Of a stretch of 64,000 bases of DNA, positions 35,509 through 45,389 are shown in pieces; the stretch's first letter is position 1; each line of letters begins with the position of its first letter. This DNA is from Azophilus sp965199705 (GTDB lineage Bacteria > Pseudomonadota > Gammaproteobacteria > Pseudomonadales > Azotimanducaceae): positions 1,736,001-1,800,000 of the forward strand of contig OZ241359.1 of the NCBI GenBank assembly GCA_965199705.1, read 5' to 3'. The notes under the pieces are model-generated. The model ran no database searches. It had not been told where the DNA came from and saw only the letters and a program-made list of their open reading frames with translations. The position numbers and the translations under genes were made by a program.

Positions 35509-37710
35509 ATGAACGCAAGGGTTCGGCGAGGCGGTCTGCAAGTCGCCGCGGCATTGGATGCGCTGGTCAGTCAGGAGATGCTGCCCGGCAGTGGGGTTGC
35601 CGAGGCAGATTTCTGGCGCGGTCTGGAGCGGGCGGTGCAGGAACTCGGCCCGCGCAACCGGGCGCTGCTGCAACGCCGGGACGATCTGCAGGCGCAGATT
35701 GACGCCTGGCACCTGGCGCGCGCCGGACAGCCGCTTGACGCCGCCGAATACAAGGCGTTTCTGATCGAGATCGGCTATCTGGAACCGGCGCCCGCGTCCT
35801 TTCTCATTGAAACCGACGGCGTGGACCCCGAGATCGCCAGGATCGCCGGCCCGCAGCTGGTCGTGCCGGTCATCAACGCTCGCTATGCCCTGAATGCCGC
35901 CAATGCGCGCTGGGGCAGCCTGTACGATGCGCTCTACGGCACGGACGTCCTGCCGGAGACGCCGGGGCGGGAGAAGGGCAGCGCCTACAATCCAGCGCGC
36001 GGCGAACTGGTGATCGAACGCGCCTCGGATTTCCTGGATCAGGCCGTGCCGCTGGCGGCTGGCAGCCATCGCGATGTGCGCCTCTATGGTGTTGGCGGTG
36101 ATGAATCTGGCGAGCGCCAGCAATTGCGGGCGGTGCTGGCGGATGGCGCCAATGTCGGCTTGCGCGATCCGGCCTGGTTTCGTGGCTATCAGGGCTCCCC
36201 GGAGCCGAGCGCAGTCCTGCTCTGTCACAACGACCTGCACATCGAGATTCAGATTGATCCGGGGCACCCGGTAGGGGCAGCGCACCTGGCCGGCGTCAAG
36301 GACGTGCTGCTGGAATCGGCGGTCACCACGATTCAGGATTGCGAAGACTCGGTGGCCGCCGTGGATGCCGAGGACAAGTGCCTGGCGTATCGCAATTGGC
36401 TCGGCCTGATGAAGGGCGATCTGACCGCAATCCTGACCAAGGGCGGGCGCACGATCGAGCGTCGCCTGGCGGCGGACCGGCGCTATACCGGCGCCGATGG
36501 CGGAACGCTGACCTTGCCCGGCCGCAGCCTCATGCTGGTGCGCAACGTCGGCCATCTGATGACCACCGATGCGGTGCTGGATGCAGACGGCCAGGAGATC
36601 CCGGAAGGCTTCCTCGACGCCTTCTGCACCGGGCTGGCGGCCCTGCACGATCTGCGCGGGTCGGGTCTGGCGCGTAACTCCCGAACCGGCAGCGTCTATA
36701 TCGTCAAACCGAAGATGCATGGGCCGGCGGAGGTTGCATTGACCGTGGCCCTGTTCGAGCAGGCGGAAGAGACGCTGGGTCTTTCGGCCAACACGATCAA
36801 GCTTGGCGTCATGGACGAGGAGCGGCGCACCACGGTCAATCTCCGGGCCTGTATCCAGGCTGCGCGTCAGCGCATCGTCTTCATCAATACCGGCTTTCTT
36901 GACCGCACCGGAGACGAGATTCACACCAGCATGCAGGCGGGCGCGTTTCTCCCCAAGGAAACCATCAAGGCAGAACCCTGGATTGCGGCTTACGAAGACG
37001 CCAATGTGGAGGCGGGTCTTGCAGCCGGTTTCCGCGGCAAGGCGCAGATCGGCAAGGGCATGTGGCCGAAGCCGGATGCGATGGCGGCGATGCTGACGGC
37101 CAAGATCGAGCACCCGGAAACCGCTGCCAACACGGCCTGGGTGCCATCGCCAACCGCCGCCACGCTGCACGCCATGCACTATCATCAGGTGAATGTGGCC
37201 GAGCGTCAGGTTGAGCGTTCGGCCAGATTGCCGGAGCCGCGCCTGGACGAACTGTTGCGCATTCCCCTGCTGGCTGGGCAGAACCTCTCCGCGCAAGCGG
37301 TGCAGCAGGAACTCGACAACAACGCGCAGGGCATACTCGGCTATGTGGTGCGCTGGATCGATCAGGGCATCGGCTGTTCCAAGGTGCCCGACATCCACGA
37401 CGTTGGCCTGATGGAAGACCGCGCCACCTTGCGCATTTCCAGCCAGCACATTGCCAACTGGCTGCATCATGGCATTTGCAGTGAAGCTCAGGTGATGCAG
37501 ACGCTGGAGCGCATGGCTGCGGTGGTGGACGCACAGAACGCCGACGATGCTGATTATCGGCCCATGGCGCCGGCGTTTGATGACAGCCTGGCCTTTCAGG
37601 CGGCCAGAGACCTGATTTTCCTGGGCCGGGAGCAGCCAAACGGCTATACCGAGCCGATCCTGCACGCCAGGCGGCGTGAAGCAAAGCAGCGAGCGCAGGA
37701 GAACGCATGA
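35509..37710 (+). CDS. glcB: Malate synthase G
   Basis: Condenses glyoxylate with acetyl-CoA to malate. At 733 residues it is the long monomeric G isoform (E. coli 723). Seen: the N-terminal helical clasp (DFWRGLERAVQELGPRNRALL), the barrel segments HNDLHIEIQIDPGHPVGA and TTIQDCEDSVAAVDAEDK with acidic Mg-binding residues, MHGPAEVALTV, GVMDEERRTTVNLRACI and NNAQGILGYVVRWIDQGIGCSKVPD. ATG 35509 fits the family N-terminus, although the frame is open to 35284. Isocitrate lyase is not nearby. Its stop overlaps the Rieske oxygenase start (ATGA at 37707), an unusual partner for this enzyme. Confidence 0.96.
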   Translation: MNARVRRGGLQVAAALDALVSQEMLPGSGVAEADFWRGLERAVQELGPRNRALLQRRDDLQAQIDAWHLARAGQPLDAAEYKAFLIEIGYLEPAPASFLIETDGVDPEIARIAGPQLVVPVINARYALNAANARWGSLYDALYGTDVLPETPGREKGSAYNPARGELVIERASDFLDQAVPLAAGSHRDVRLYGVGGDESGERQQLRAVLADGANVGLRDPAWFRGYQGSPEPSAVLLCHNDLHIEIQIDPGHPVGAAHLAGVKDVLLESAVTTIQDCEDSVAAVDAEDKCLAYRNWLGLMKGDLTAILTKGGRTIERRLAADRRYTGADGGTLTLPGRSLMLVRNVGHLMTTDAVLDADGQEIPEGFLDAFCTGLAALHDLRGSGLARNSRTGSVYIVKPKMHGPAEVALTVALFEQAEETLGLSANTIKLGVMDEERRTTVNLRACIQAARQRIVFINTGFLDRTGDEIHTSMQAGAFLPKETIKAEPWIAAYEDANVEAGLAAGFRGKAQIGKGMWPKPDAMAAMLTAKIEHPETAANTAWVPSPTAATLHAMHYHQVNVAERQVERSARLPEPRLDELLRIPLLAGQNLSAQAVQQELDNNAQGILGYVVRWIDQGIGCSKVPDIHDVGLMEDRATLRISSQHIANWLHHGICSEAQVMQTLERMAAVVDAQNADDADYRPMAPAFDDSLAFQAARDLIFLGREQPNGYTEPILHARRREAKQRAQENA

Positions 37711-38939
37711 CCGGTCGAGACCCGTTGGCTGAATCCGCGAAACCACTGCCGGACGAGGCCATCGGCCTGGCCGCCCGCGCGCTTGCGCACTGGCGCAACA
37801 AGACCACCGATCAGGCGCCGACGCCACTGGAGTTGCCAGTGGAGACCTATAGCGATCCGGCGCGCTATCAGCGCGAGGTGCAACGTATCTTCCGGGAGTT
37901 GCCGATCGCCGTTGCGTTGTCGGCTGAACTGCCGGAACCGGGCGCCTACAAGTCGCAGGTGCTGATGGGAACGCCGCTCCTCATCACACGGGATGCGGAT
38001 GGCGTCGCGCATGTGTTCCTGAACGTCTGCAGGCACCGGGGCGCCATTGTCTGCGCCCCTGGCAGTGGCCGAAGAACGCGCTTTTCCTGCCCGTATCACG
38101 CCTGGACCTACGACAATCAGGGCCAGCTGGTCGGCGTGTACGGAGAAGATGTTTTCGGCTGTTTCGACCGCGACAGCCGGGGGCTCGCGCGGCTCGAATG
38201 CGCGGAGCGCGCCGGCCTGATCTGGGCCTGCCTGACGCCGGGCTGCGCTTTCGACGTGGATGCCTGGCTGGGTGACTTTGCCGCAAGGCTGGATACCCTG
38301 CGCCTGGGCGAGCAGCTTGTGTACGAACAACGAGATCTGGACGGGCCGGGCTGGAAGGCGACCCTGGACGGTTATCTGGAGGTCTATCACCATGACGCCG
38401 TGCACCGTTCGACGGTCGGCCGGCACACCATTGGCAATCTGCTGGTGCACGACGTCTTCGGCCCGCATCAGCGCCTCACCTTCGGGCGCAGGAATCTGCC
38501 GGACCTGGCCTCTGTGCCGAAGTCCGATTGGCAGCCGCACAATCACATTCGAATCATCCACTCGGTATTTCCCAATCTTTCGATCTCCGGCATCGTCGGC
38601 GGGCATTGCCTGGTCAGCCAGGTCTTTCCCGGCCCGACCCTGGATACGACCATCACGCGCCAGACCGTCCTCTGCGCCAGCGGCGAGCAGACGGCAGAGT
38701 GGCGAGCAGAGGCGCAGAACTTCAGCGAAATGACCTTGCAGGCAGTGCGCGACGAAGACTATGCGGTGGTAGCGACCATACAGGCGGCTTTGCCCGCCGG
38801 CGCCAACCGGGATTTCATCATCGGCCGCAATGAACCGGGGGTTCAGCACTATCATCGGACAGTCGAGCGCTTCATGCAGGACGCGGGTTCTGCGCTCCCG
38901 AAGCCGGGGCCGGAAGCCTTTGACGGAGGTTCAGCATGA
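37707..38939 (+). CDS. Rieske-type ring-hydroxylating oxygenase, alpha subunit
   Basis: 410 residues. The Rieske [2Fe-2S] motif is C108-x-H110 and C128-x2-H131 (VCRHRG...CPYHAW), spaced as in aromatic-ring dioxygenases. The catalytic domain has the mononuclear-iron ligand region DGYLEVYHHDAVHRST, with the two histidines, and an Asp later. The enzyme should add oxygen to an aromatic or other unactivated carbon, with electrons from a reductase that is not encoded nearby. Its start and stop overlap the neighbouring genes by four bases each (ATGA), so glcB, this gene and the NTF2-like gene form a coupled trio. The substrate is unknown. Confidence 0.92.
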   Translation: MTGRDPLAESAKPLPDEAIGLAARALAHWRNKTTDQAPTPLELPVETYSDPARYQREVQRIFRELPIAVALSAELPEPGAYKSQVLMGTPLLITRDADGVAHVFLNVCRHRGAIVCAPGSGRRTRFSCPYHAWTYDNQGQLVGVYGEDVFGCFDRDSRGLARLECAERAGLIWACLTPGCAFDVDAWLGDFAARLDTLRLGEQLVYEQRDLDGPGWKATLDGYLEVYHHDAVHRSTVGRHTIGNLLVHDVFGPHQRLTFGRRNLPDLASVPKSDWQPHNHIRIIHSVFPNLSISGIVGGHCLVSQVFPGPTLDTTITRQTVLCASGEQTAEWRAEAQNFSEMTLQAVRDEDYAVVATIQAALPAGANRDFIIGRNEPGVQHYHRTVERFMQDAGSALPKPGPEAFDGGSA

Positions 38940-39502
38940 CGCAACCAGAGACGCTTGAAGGACGCATCGACCGGCTCGAATCGCGCTTTGCCATCCAGGA
39001 ACTGGTGAGCGCCTACTGCGTCGCCTGCGATGAGCACGACCTGCCGAGGCTATCGGCGCTCTTCACCGAAGATGCGATCTATGATTCTCCGAGCGGCGTG
39101 CTTCGGGCGCAGGGGCGCGCCGCCATCATGGAGATGTTCACGCGCACTTTCCGAATTCGGGGCCCTGGCTTTCACTGGACTCACGATGCCTTCATCCGCT
39201 TCGATGCGGATGACCCGGATCGGGCGAGCGGCACGATCGCAAGCCATGCAGAAACCTCGGTGGATGGTGTTGCGAGCCTTGCCGCCATGAAGTACGACGA
39301 CACCTACGCGCGCGTCAATGGCGAGTGGCTGTTTGCGCGGCGCAGCATTCGCTTCCTCTACTATGTGCCGGCGGGGCAGTACGGGGAAGCCCTGACCAGG
39401 CGACAACGCCTTTGTTTCGAGGGTGTCTGGCATGAGGCGGACTACCCGGAACAACTCCCGGCCTGGCAGGCGTTCGAGCGCGAACACCAGGCGGGGGAAT
39501 GA
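38936..39502 (+). CDS. NTF2/SnoaL-like protein, possible oxygenase beta-type partner
   Basis: 188 residues. The helix and strand pattern FAIQELVSAYCVACDEHDLPRLSALFTEDAIYDSP is that of SnoaL-like proteins. Small (beta) subunits of ring-hydroxylating oxygenases have the same fold and about this length, and the gene overlaps the alpha-subunit gene by four bases, so it could be that partner; alternatively it is a separate isomerase or dehydratase. It is convergent with the sodium symporter gene. Confidence 0.8.
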   Translation: MTQPETLEGRIDRLESRFAIQELVSAYCVACDEHDLPRLSALFTEDAIYDSPSGVLRAQGRAAIMEMFTRTFRIRGPGFHWTHDAFIRFDADDPDRASGTIASHAETSVDGVASLAAMKYDDTYARVNGEWLFARRSIRFLYYVPAGQYGEALTRRQRLCFEGVWHEADYPEQLPAWQAFEREHQAGE

Positions 39503-39535
39503 ATCCGCACAAGCCGGCCCGGTGACGGCTGGCAC

Positions 39536-41308
<1,773 letters not shown>

Positions 41309-41310
41309 GA

Positions 41311-41679
41311 TCAGTCGGCGTGATTGTCTGGACGATCCAGAGACTGCGCGTCTGCCACGGTTGACGGCGTGTCGTCGTCCACACCGAAGCGACGGTCCAG
41401 GCGCCGCATGAGTGCGGCATAGACAAATATCAGCGCTACAAAGACGTAGATGCTGCCTTGTTGCGCCCACCAGAACCCGAGCTTGAAGCCGAAGAAGGCA
41501 ACTTGATTCAGCGCATCGACCAGCAGGATGCCGAAACCGAATGACACCAGAAACCAGACGCCGAGAAGTGCGGCCATCAGCTTCAGATTGGCGCGCCAGT
41601 AGCGGCGCTGCCTGGCGGCCTCGGCCCGATCAGGTGTGGCGTGGTTCCCGGAGGCCGGCGCTCCGGCGGGTTTCGTCAT
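41311..41679 (-). CDS. DUF4212-type small symporter subunit
   Basis: 122 residues with two transmembrane helices (LKLMAALLGVWFLVSFGFGILLV and GSIYVFVALIFVYAALM). The pattern RYWRANLKLMAALLGVWF and FGFKLGFWWAQQGSIYVFVALIF is that of DUF4212 proteins, which are almost always encoded directly before VC_2705-like symporters. The next gene starts two bases downstream, so the pair is a coupled transport unit. Confidence 0.92.
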   Translation of the reverse strand: MTKPAGAPASGNHATPDRAEAARQRRYWRANLKLMAALLGVWFLVSFGFGILLVDALNQVAFFGFKLGFWWAQQGSIYVFVALIFVYAALMRRLDRRFGVDDDTPSTVADAQSLDRPDNHAD

Positions 41680-41682
41680 CGA

Positions 41683-42606
41683 TCAGGCGGCAGCGCCGAC
41701 TTCCGCGCGGATGGCGCCATGCAGATCGGCAAGCTGTTCGATCATCGCATCCACGCTGCGGTAGCCCGCCTGGAAGATGGCGGTTGCGTTCAGCGCTCCC
41801 CATTCGAAGCCCATCTCCCGCACTGCGGCTGCGCGCGCCAGCACCGCATCCCGATCACGATAGAAATTCTTGCCCTTCTCATCGCGCGGCGGCAGCCCGA
41901 GCGCCATCTGCAAGCCGATCGCATCCGGATCTCGCCCGGCGGCTTCTGCGTGCCTGCGAATGCTGTCGATCATTGCCCGGGCATCCTCGGTGCTTTCCAC
42001 GCCCATGCCGAGCCAGCCGTCACCGAGTTCGCCAACGCGCTTCAGGGCTGCCGGCGAACCACCGCCCACCCAGATGGGCAGCCGCTCGCCTTGCGGCGAT
42101 CTGGGCGCCATGGCCATGGCCTGGCTCTGGTAGAAGCGCCCGTCAAAGTCGATGCAATCTTCCTTCCAGCAGGCGCGCAGTAGCTGGATCGCCTCGTCCA
42201 TGCGCTGGCCGCGATCATTGAAATCACAGCCGAGCGCTTCGTATTCGGACGCCTGCCAGCCGACGCCGACGCCGAGGCGCATCCGCCCGCCGGACAGGGT
42301 ATCCAGCGTGCTCACCTGCTTGGCCACCAGAACCGGCTGGCGCTGCGGCAGCACCAGCACCTCCGTGCCAAGCCCTATGCGCTCGGTGACAGCCGCCGCA
42401 TAGCCCAGGGTGACCAGGGCCTCCAGTATCGGCATGCCGGGTGGATAGACGGGCCTCGGCCGAGACTCGTGCGGATGGCCCATCACCACATGGTCGAAGA
42501 TGTCAAGCTGATCGAAACCGATCCGCTCAATGGCCTGCGCCAGGCGGCTGACCGCCTGCGGCCCTTCGCGATAGGCAACGCTCGGAAACTCGACGCTCAG
42601 ACGCAC
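41683..42606 (-). CDS. LLM class (F420/FMN-dependent) oxidoreductase
   Basis: 307-residue luciferase-like TIM barrel. FDQLDIFDHVVMGHP, ERIGLGTEVLVLPQRQPVLVAKQVSTLDTLSGGRMRLGVGVGWQASE and LPIWVGGGSPAALKRVGELGDGW are standard for the F420-dependent LLM group. Such enzymes reduce or oxidise ketones, imines or similar groups with F420 or FMN. Genes for F420 synthesis are not in this window, so the cofactor is open. The start is GTG 42606. It sits 3 bases upstream of the symporter pair and is probably co-transcribed with it. Confidence 0.9.
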   Translation of the reverse strand: MRLSVEFPSVAYREGPQAVSRLAQAIERIGFDQLDIFDHVVMGHPHESRPRPVYPPGMPILEALVTLGYAAAVTERIGLGTEVLVLPQRQPVLVAKQVSTLDTLSGGRMRLGVGVGWQASEYEALGCDFNDRGQRMDEAIQLLRACWKEDCIDFDGRFYQSQAMAMAPRSPQGERLPIWVGGGSPAALKRVGELGDGWLGMGVESTEDARAMIDSIRRHAEAAGRDPDAIGLQMALGLPPRDEKGKNFYRDRDAVLARAAAVREMGFEWGALNATAIFQAGYRSVDAMIEQLADLHGAIRAEVGAAA

Positions 42607-42651
42607 CGCTACCCCCGCTTGCCTGGTTTACGCGCCAGCGCTCCCCTCCAA

Positions 42652-45102
42652 TCAGCCGCCCAATACATAGCGATACTGGATCGAGAGGGTGCGGCCAAGC
42701 GGCGTGGTGGCCGCCTGATCCAGGCTGTTGGGGTCTGTGTTGTCGCAGATTGCAGCTAGAGGCCCTGCGGATCCGGGTTCGAGTCTCATCACGTTCGAGC
42801 AACGTCCGGGAATGGCGCCGCCGCCGGTGATGTAGTACTTGTCGGTGAGGTTGCGCGCGATCAGGTTGAGCTGATGGCGGCCGTCGTCCGAGTACACGCC
42901 CACTGCGGCGTCCACCACCCAGAAGGCGTCCTGCATAAAGGGATCAAGCGTTGTCGTCCAGGCGTAATCCCCGGTGTAGCGGGCGTCGCCCGAGAGGTTG
43001 ATACGCCAGGCGCCACTCATGGCCATGTCGTAGGAGAGGCCGACAAATCCGGTCACCTCAGCGCTGCCGGCCCCGTCCTGGCCCTTGAGGTTTTCGCCTG
43101 TTGCGACAATGAAATCCTCGGAATAGGTGGTATCCGTCCAGGCCCAGGCGCTGCGCAGGCTCAGGCCCTCGACGTTCGTATTCCACAGCATGTCGAATTC
43201 GACGCCCTGGGTTTCCAGTGCCGATGCGTTGAAGGTTTGAAACTGGATGATCGTGGAATCGAAAAGCTGCACCTGCAGGTCGGAGTACTCGTAGGTGAAG
43301 GCGGTGGCGTTCAGCCGCATGGCGCCGTCCAGGAAGTTGCCCTTGAGGCCGGCCTCGAAGCCTTCCGCTTCTTCGGATTGGTAGAGCAGGAAGTCCGGCG
43401 AGCCGCCCGGCCAGTTGGCCGGATTGAGCGCCGCGGTCGGCAAGGCGCTGTTATCAACGCCGCCTGATTTGAAACCCTGCTTGTAGGCAAGGAAGACGCT
43501 TACGTCGTCGTTCAGGTAATAGTTGATAGCTGCCTCCGGGGAGAGGTTGTCGTCATCGAACTCCAGCCCGTCAATCAGTGGCGGAGCGCCGAATCCGAAA
43601 GCGCCTGCCGCCGCATGAAGATACGGAATCTCGATGTAGCCGTCTTTCTGCTCGTCGGTGTAACGGGCGCCGACGGTGATTTCCGTGCGCTCGTTCAGAT
43701 CCCAATACAGGGCCAGGAAGCCAGAGAACACTTTGGTGTCGAGGAAGTGGTGCTTGTTGTAGTCATATTGGTTACCGGTAACCGGGTCCGGACCGAACAG
43801 AATCCCGAGATTGAAGGCGTATTGGTAGGCGTCAAATTCCTGCTCGATGTCCTGATAGAAGAGGCCGACCTGGAAGTTGAATGGGCCGTCCGCATCGCTG
43901 GCGAGGCGCAGCTCCTGGGAGATGCTCTTGTAGATGTTGTTATGCAGGCCACCGAAGACGCCCGCGCCGTAGCTGTAGTCGTCCAGCTCCCAGTGTTGCA
44001 GATCGACCCAGCCGGTGATGGAGGTCACCGTAAAGGCGGGGCTCACATCCCAATCCATGCGCGCGGACAGGAAGTGCGTTTCTTGCTCAAGCCCCGGCTC
44101 ACCGTTGTCGAAGCCTTGGGGCAGCCCGGCCCGCAAAGCCGGATTCAGGTTCAGCTTCGAGGTGTTGCCATTGATCTTGCAGTCATCGGCGCCTTGAAAC
44201 AGGGCGAAAGCAGCTGCTGCCGCCGGTATGGCGGTAGGTTGATGGCGGCCTTCAGGACAAACGTCTTCCGTCCAAGCGGTGCCTCCGCCCTCATTGTTAT
44301 ATTCGGAGTAGCTGTACTTCAGCTTGGCGCGAAAGGTGTCGCTCGGATCCCACACCAGCGTCAGCCGGGAGTTCAGGGATTCGTCGCCGTACCACTCCGA
44401 AGCGCCGTTGATCGGCGTGTTGATGGTATCGTTCTCGGCCGAGTAGTTGTGGAAGAGTTCGTCGTTCTTCGTGTAGCCGAGCGCAAGGCGAGCGCCCAGG
44501 GTGTCGGTCAAGGGGCCGGACAAGATGAACTCGCCGAAGAGGCCGTCGTACTCGGCTTCATAGCCGCCGCTCACCTCGGCCTCGAATTCCTGGCCGGGAT
44601 CGTTGCTGGTGATCGACACCACGCCGGCAGTGGCGGACTTGCCGAAATAGAGCGACTGCGGCCCTTTCAGAATCTCCAGCTGGCCCATGTCCATGTAGGA
44701 GTTGTGGATGAAGCGGCCGCGGTTGACCACCACGCCGTCCAGGTTGATGGCTACCGAGTGGTCGAAAGCGGCGGAGATGGAACTTGAGCCGATGCCGCGC
44801 AGACGCAGGCTCGAACCGTTGCCGGAACCACCGTGCGAAATCACCATGTTCGGCACCATCTTGGCGGCATCCACCAGATTGGTGATGTTGTAGCGATCCA
44901 GGTCCTGCTCTGTGAGGGCGGCGATGGTGACCGGTACGTCCTGCAAGGTCTCGGCCTGCTGACGGGCGGTGACAATCACTTCCTCAATGGCCTGGGTGCT
45001 GATCGCTACGTCGCCCCCCCCCCCCCCCCCTTGGGCGTTCAGGCCAGTGACGGGCGAAATGACCAGAGCGGCCAAAATCCATCGCAAAGTCCACTTGTAC
45101 AT
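42652..45102 (-). CDS. TonB-dependent receptor with poly-G tract (possible phase variation)
   Basis: 816 residues. Signal peptide MYKWTLRWILAALVISPV ending LNA, then a Gly run (residues 25-30) coded by 17 consecutive G, then the TonB-box-like EEVIVTARQQAETL, plug (SSLRLRGIGSSSISAAFD; LEILKGPQSLYFGKSATAG) and a long beta-barrel that ends YRYVLGG. Start ATG 45102 has GGAGGG upstream at good spacing. The G tract is in frame here, so the gene is ON in this sequence; a gain or loss of one or two bases would end translation early. Unlike most receptors the last residue is Gly, not Phe. The substrate is unknown. A good promoter lies upstream (45154-45181). Confidence 0.93.
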   Translation of the reverse strand: MYKWTLRWILAALVISPVTGLNAQGGGGGGDVAISTQAIEEVIVTARQQAETLQDVPVTIAALTEQDLDRYNITNLVDAAKMVPNMVISHGGSGNGSSLRLRGIGSSSISAAFDHSVAINLDGVVVNRGRFIHNSYMDMGQLEILKGPQSLYFGKSATAGVVSITSNDPGQEFEAEVSGGYEAEYDGLFGEFILSGPLTDTLGARLALGYTKNDELFHNYSAENDTINTPINGASEWYGDESLNSRLTLVWDPSDTFRAKLKYSYSEYNNEGGGTAWTEDVCPEGRHQPTAIPAAAAAFALFQGADDCKINGNTSKLNLNPALRAGLPQGFDNGEPGLEQETHFLSARMDWDVSPAFTVTSITGWVDLQHWELDDYSYGAGVFGGLHNNIYKSISQELRLASDADGPFNFQVGLFYQDIEQEFDAYQYAFNLGILFGPDPVTGNQYDYNKHHFLDTKVFSGFLALYWDLNERTEITVGARYTDEQKDGYIEIPYLHAAAGAFGFGAPPLIDGLEFDDDNLSPEAAINYYLNDDVSVFLAYKQGFKSGGVDNSALPTAALNPANWPGGSPDFLLYQSEEAEGFEAGLKGNFLDGAMRLNATAFTYEYSDLQVQLFDSTIIQFQTFNASALETQGVEFDMLWNTNVEGLSLRSAWAWTDTTYSEDFIVATGENLKGQDGAGSAEVTGFVGLSYDMAMSGAWRINLSGDARYTGDYAWTTTLDPFMQDAFWVVDAAVGVYSDDGRHQLNLIARNLTDKYYITGGGAIPGRCSNVMRLEPGSAGPLAAICDNTDPNSLDQAATTPLGRTLSIQYRYVLGG
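45014..45030 (+). repeat. C17 homopolymer tract (G17 on coding strand)
   Basis: Seventeen C in a row on the + strand encode Gly residues just after the predicted signal-peptide cleavage site of the TonB receptor. Tracts of this length slip readily during replication and can switch a gene on and off. The count may also be inexact because homopolymers are error-prone to sequence. Confidence 0.9.
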
Positions 45103-45153
45103 GGGTTCCCTCCAGATAGTCATGCAATGCGGCCAGAATTGGCCTTGGCGCGC

Positions 45154-45181
45154 ATTATAGGGATGAACGCCCGGTTTTGAA
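45154..45181 (-). promoter_or_regulatory. Candidate sigma-70 promoter for the poly-G TonB receptor
   Basis: On the minus strand, TTCAAA (45181-45176), a 16-base spacer and a perfect TATAAT (45159-45154) precede the receptor gene, giving a predicted 5' leader of about 45 bases. The remainder of the gap to 45389 shows an ATG-rich microrepeat at about 45192-45207 and nothing else I can name. Confidence 0.5.
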
Positions 45182-45389
45182 CAGCAGCAGCTGATGATGA
45201 TGATGAGCCGAGCGACCGGGACGCAACGTACCGGGCGGGTGCGCCTGCAAACCGAATCAGCCGACCGGAACCGACCTTTGCGGAGTCTTCATCGTTTGAG
45301 AGCTTCAGAAAACATGACGAAGTAATTCAGACTCTCGAAAATCAAACAACTCTCGCAACTTCCCGGCTAGTTTAAAGAGGCAGGCAGGT

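Noticed and set aside
35281..37827. A very long minus-strand frame continuing from the amidohydrolase across the malate synthase gene
   Set aside because: The amidohydrolase has a good start at 35280; the extension is antisense to a clear glcB, has no domain, and arises from high GC lowering stop frequency.
45192..45207. GATGATGATGATG microrepeat considered as a second phase-variation signal
   Set aside because: It is a trinucleotide run of about four units outside any coding region and not between promoter boxes.
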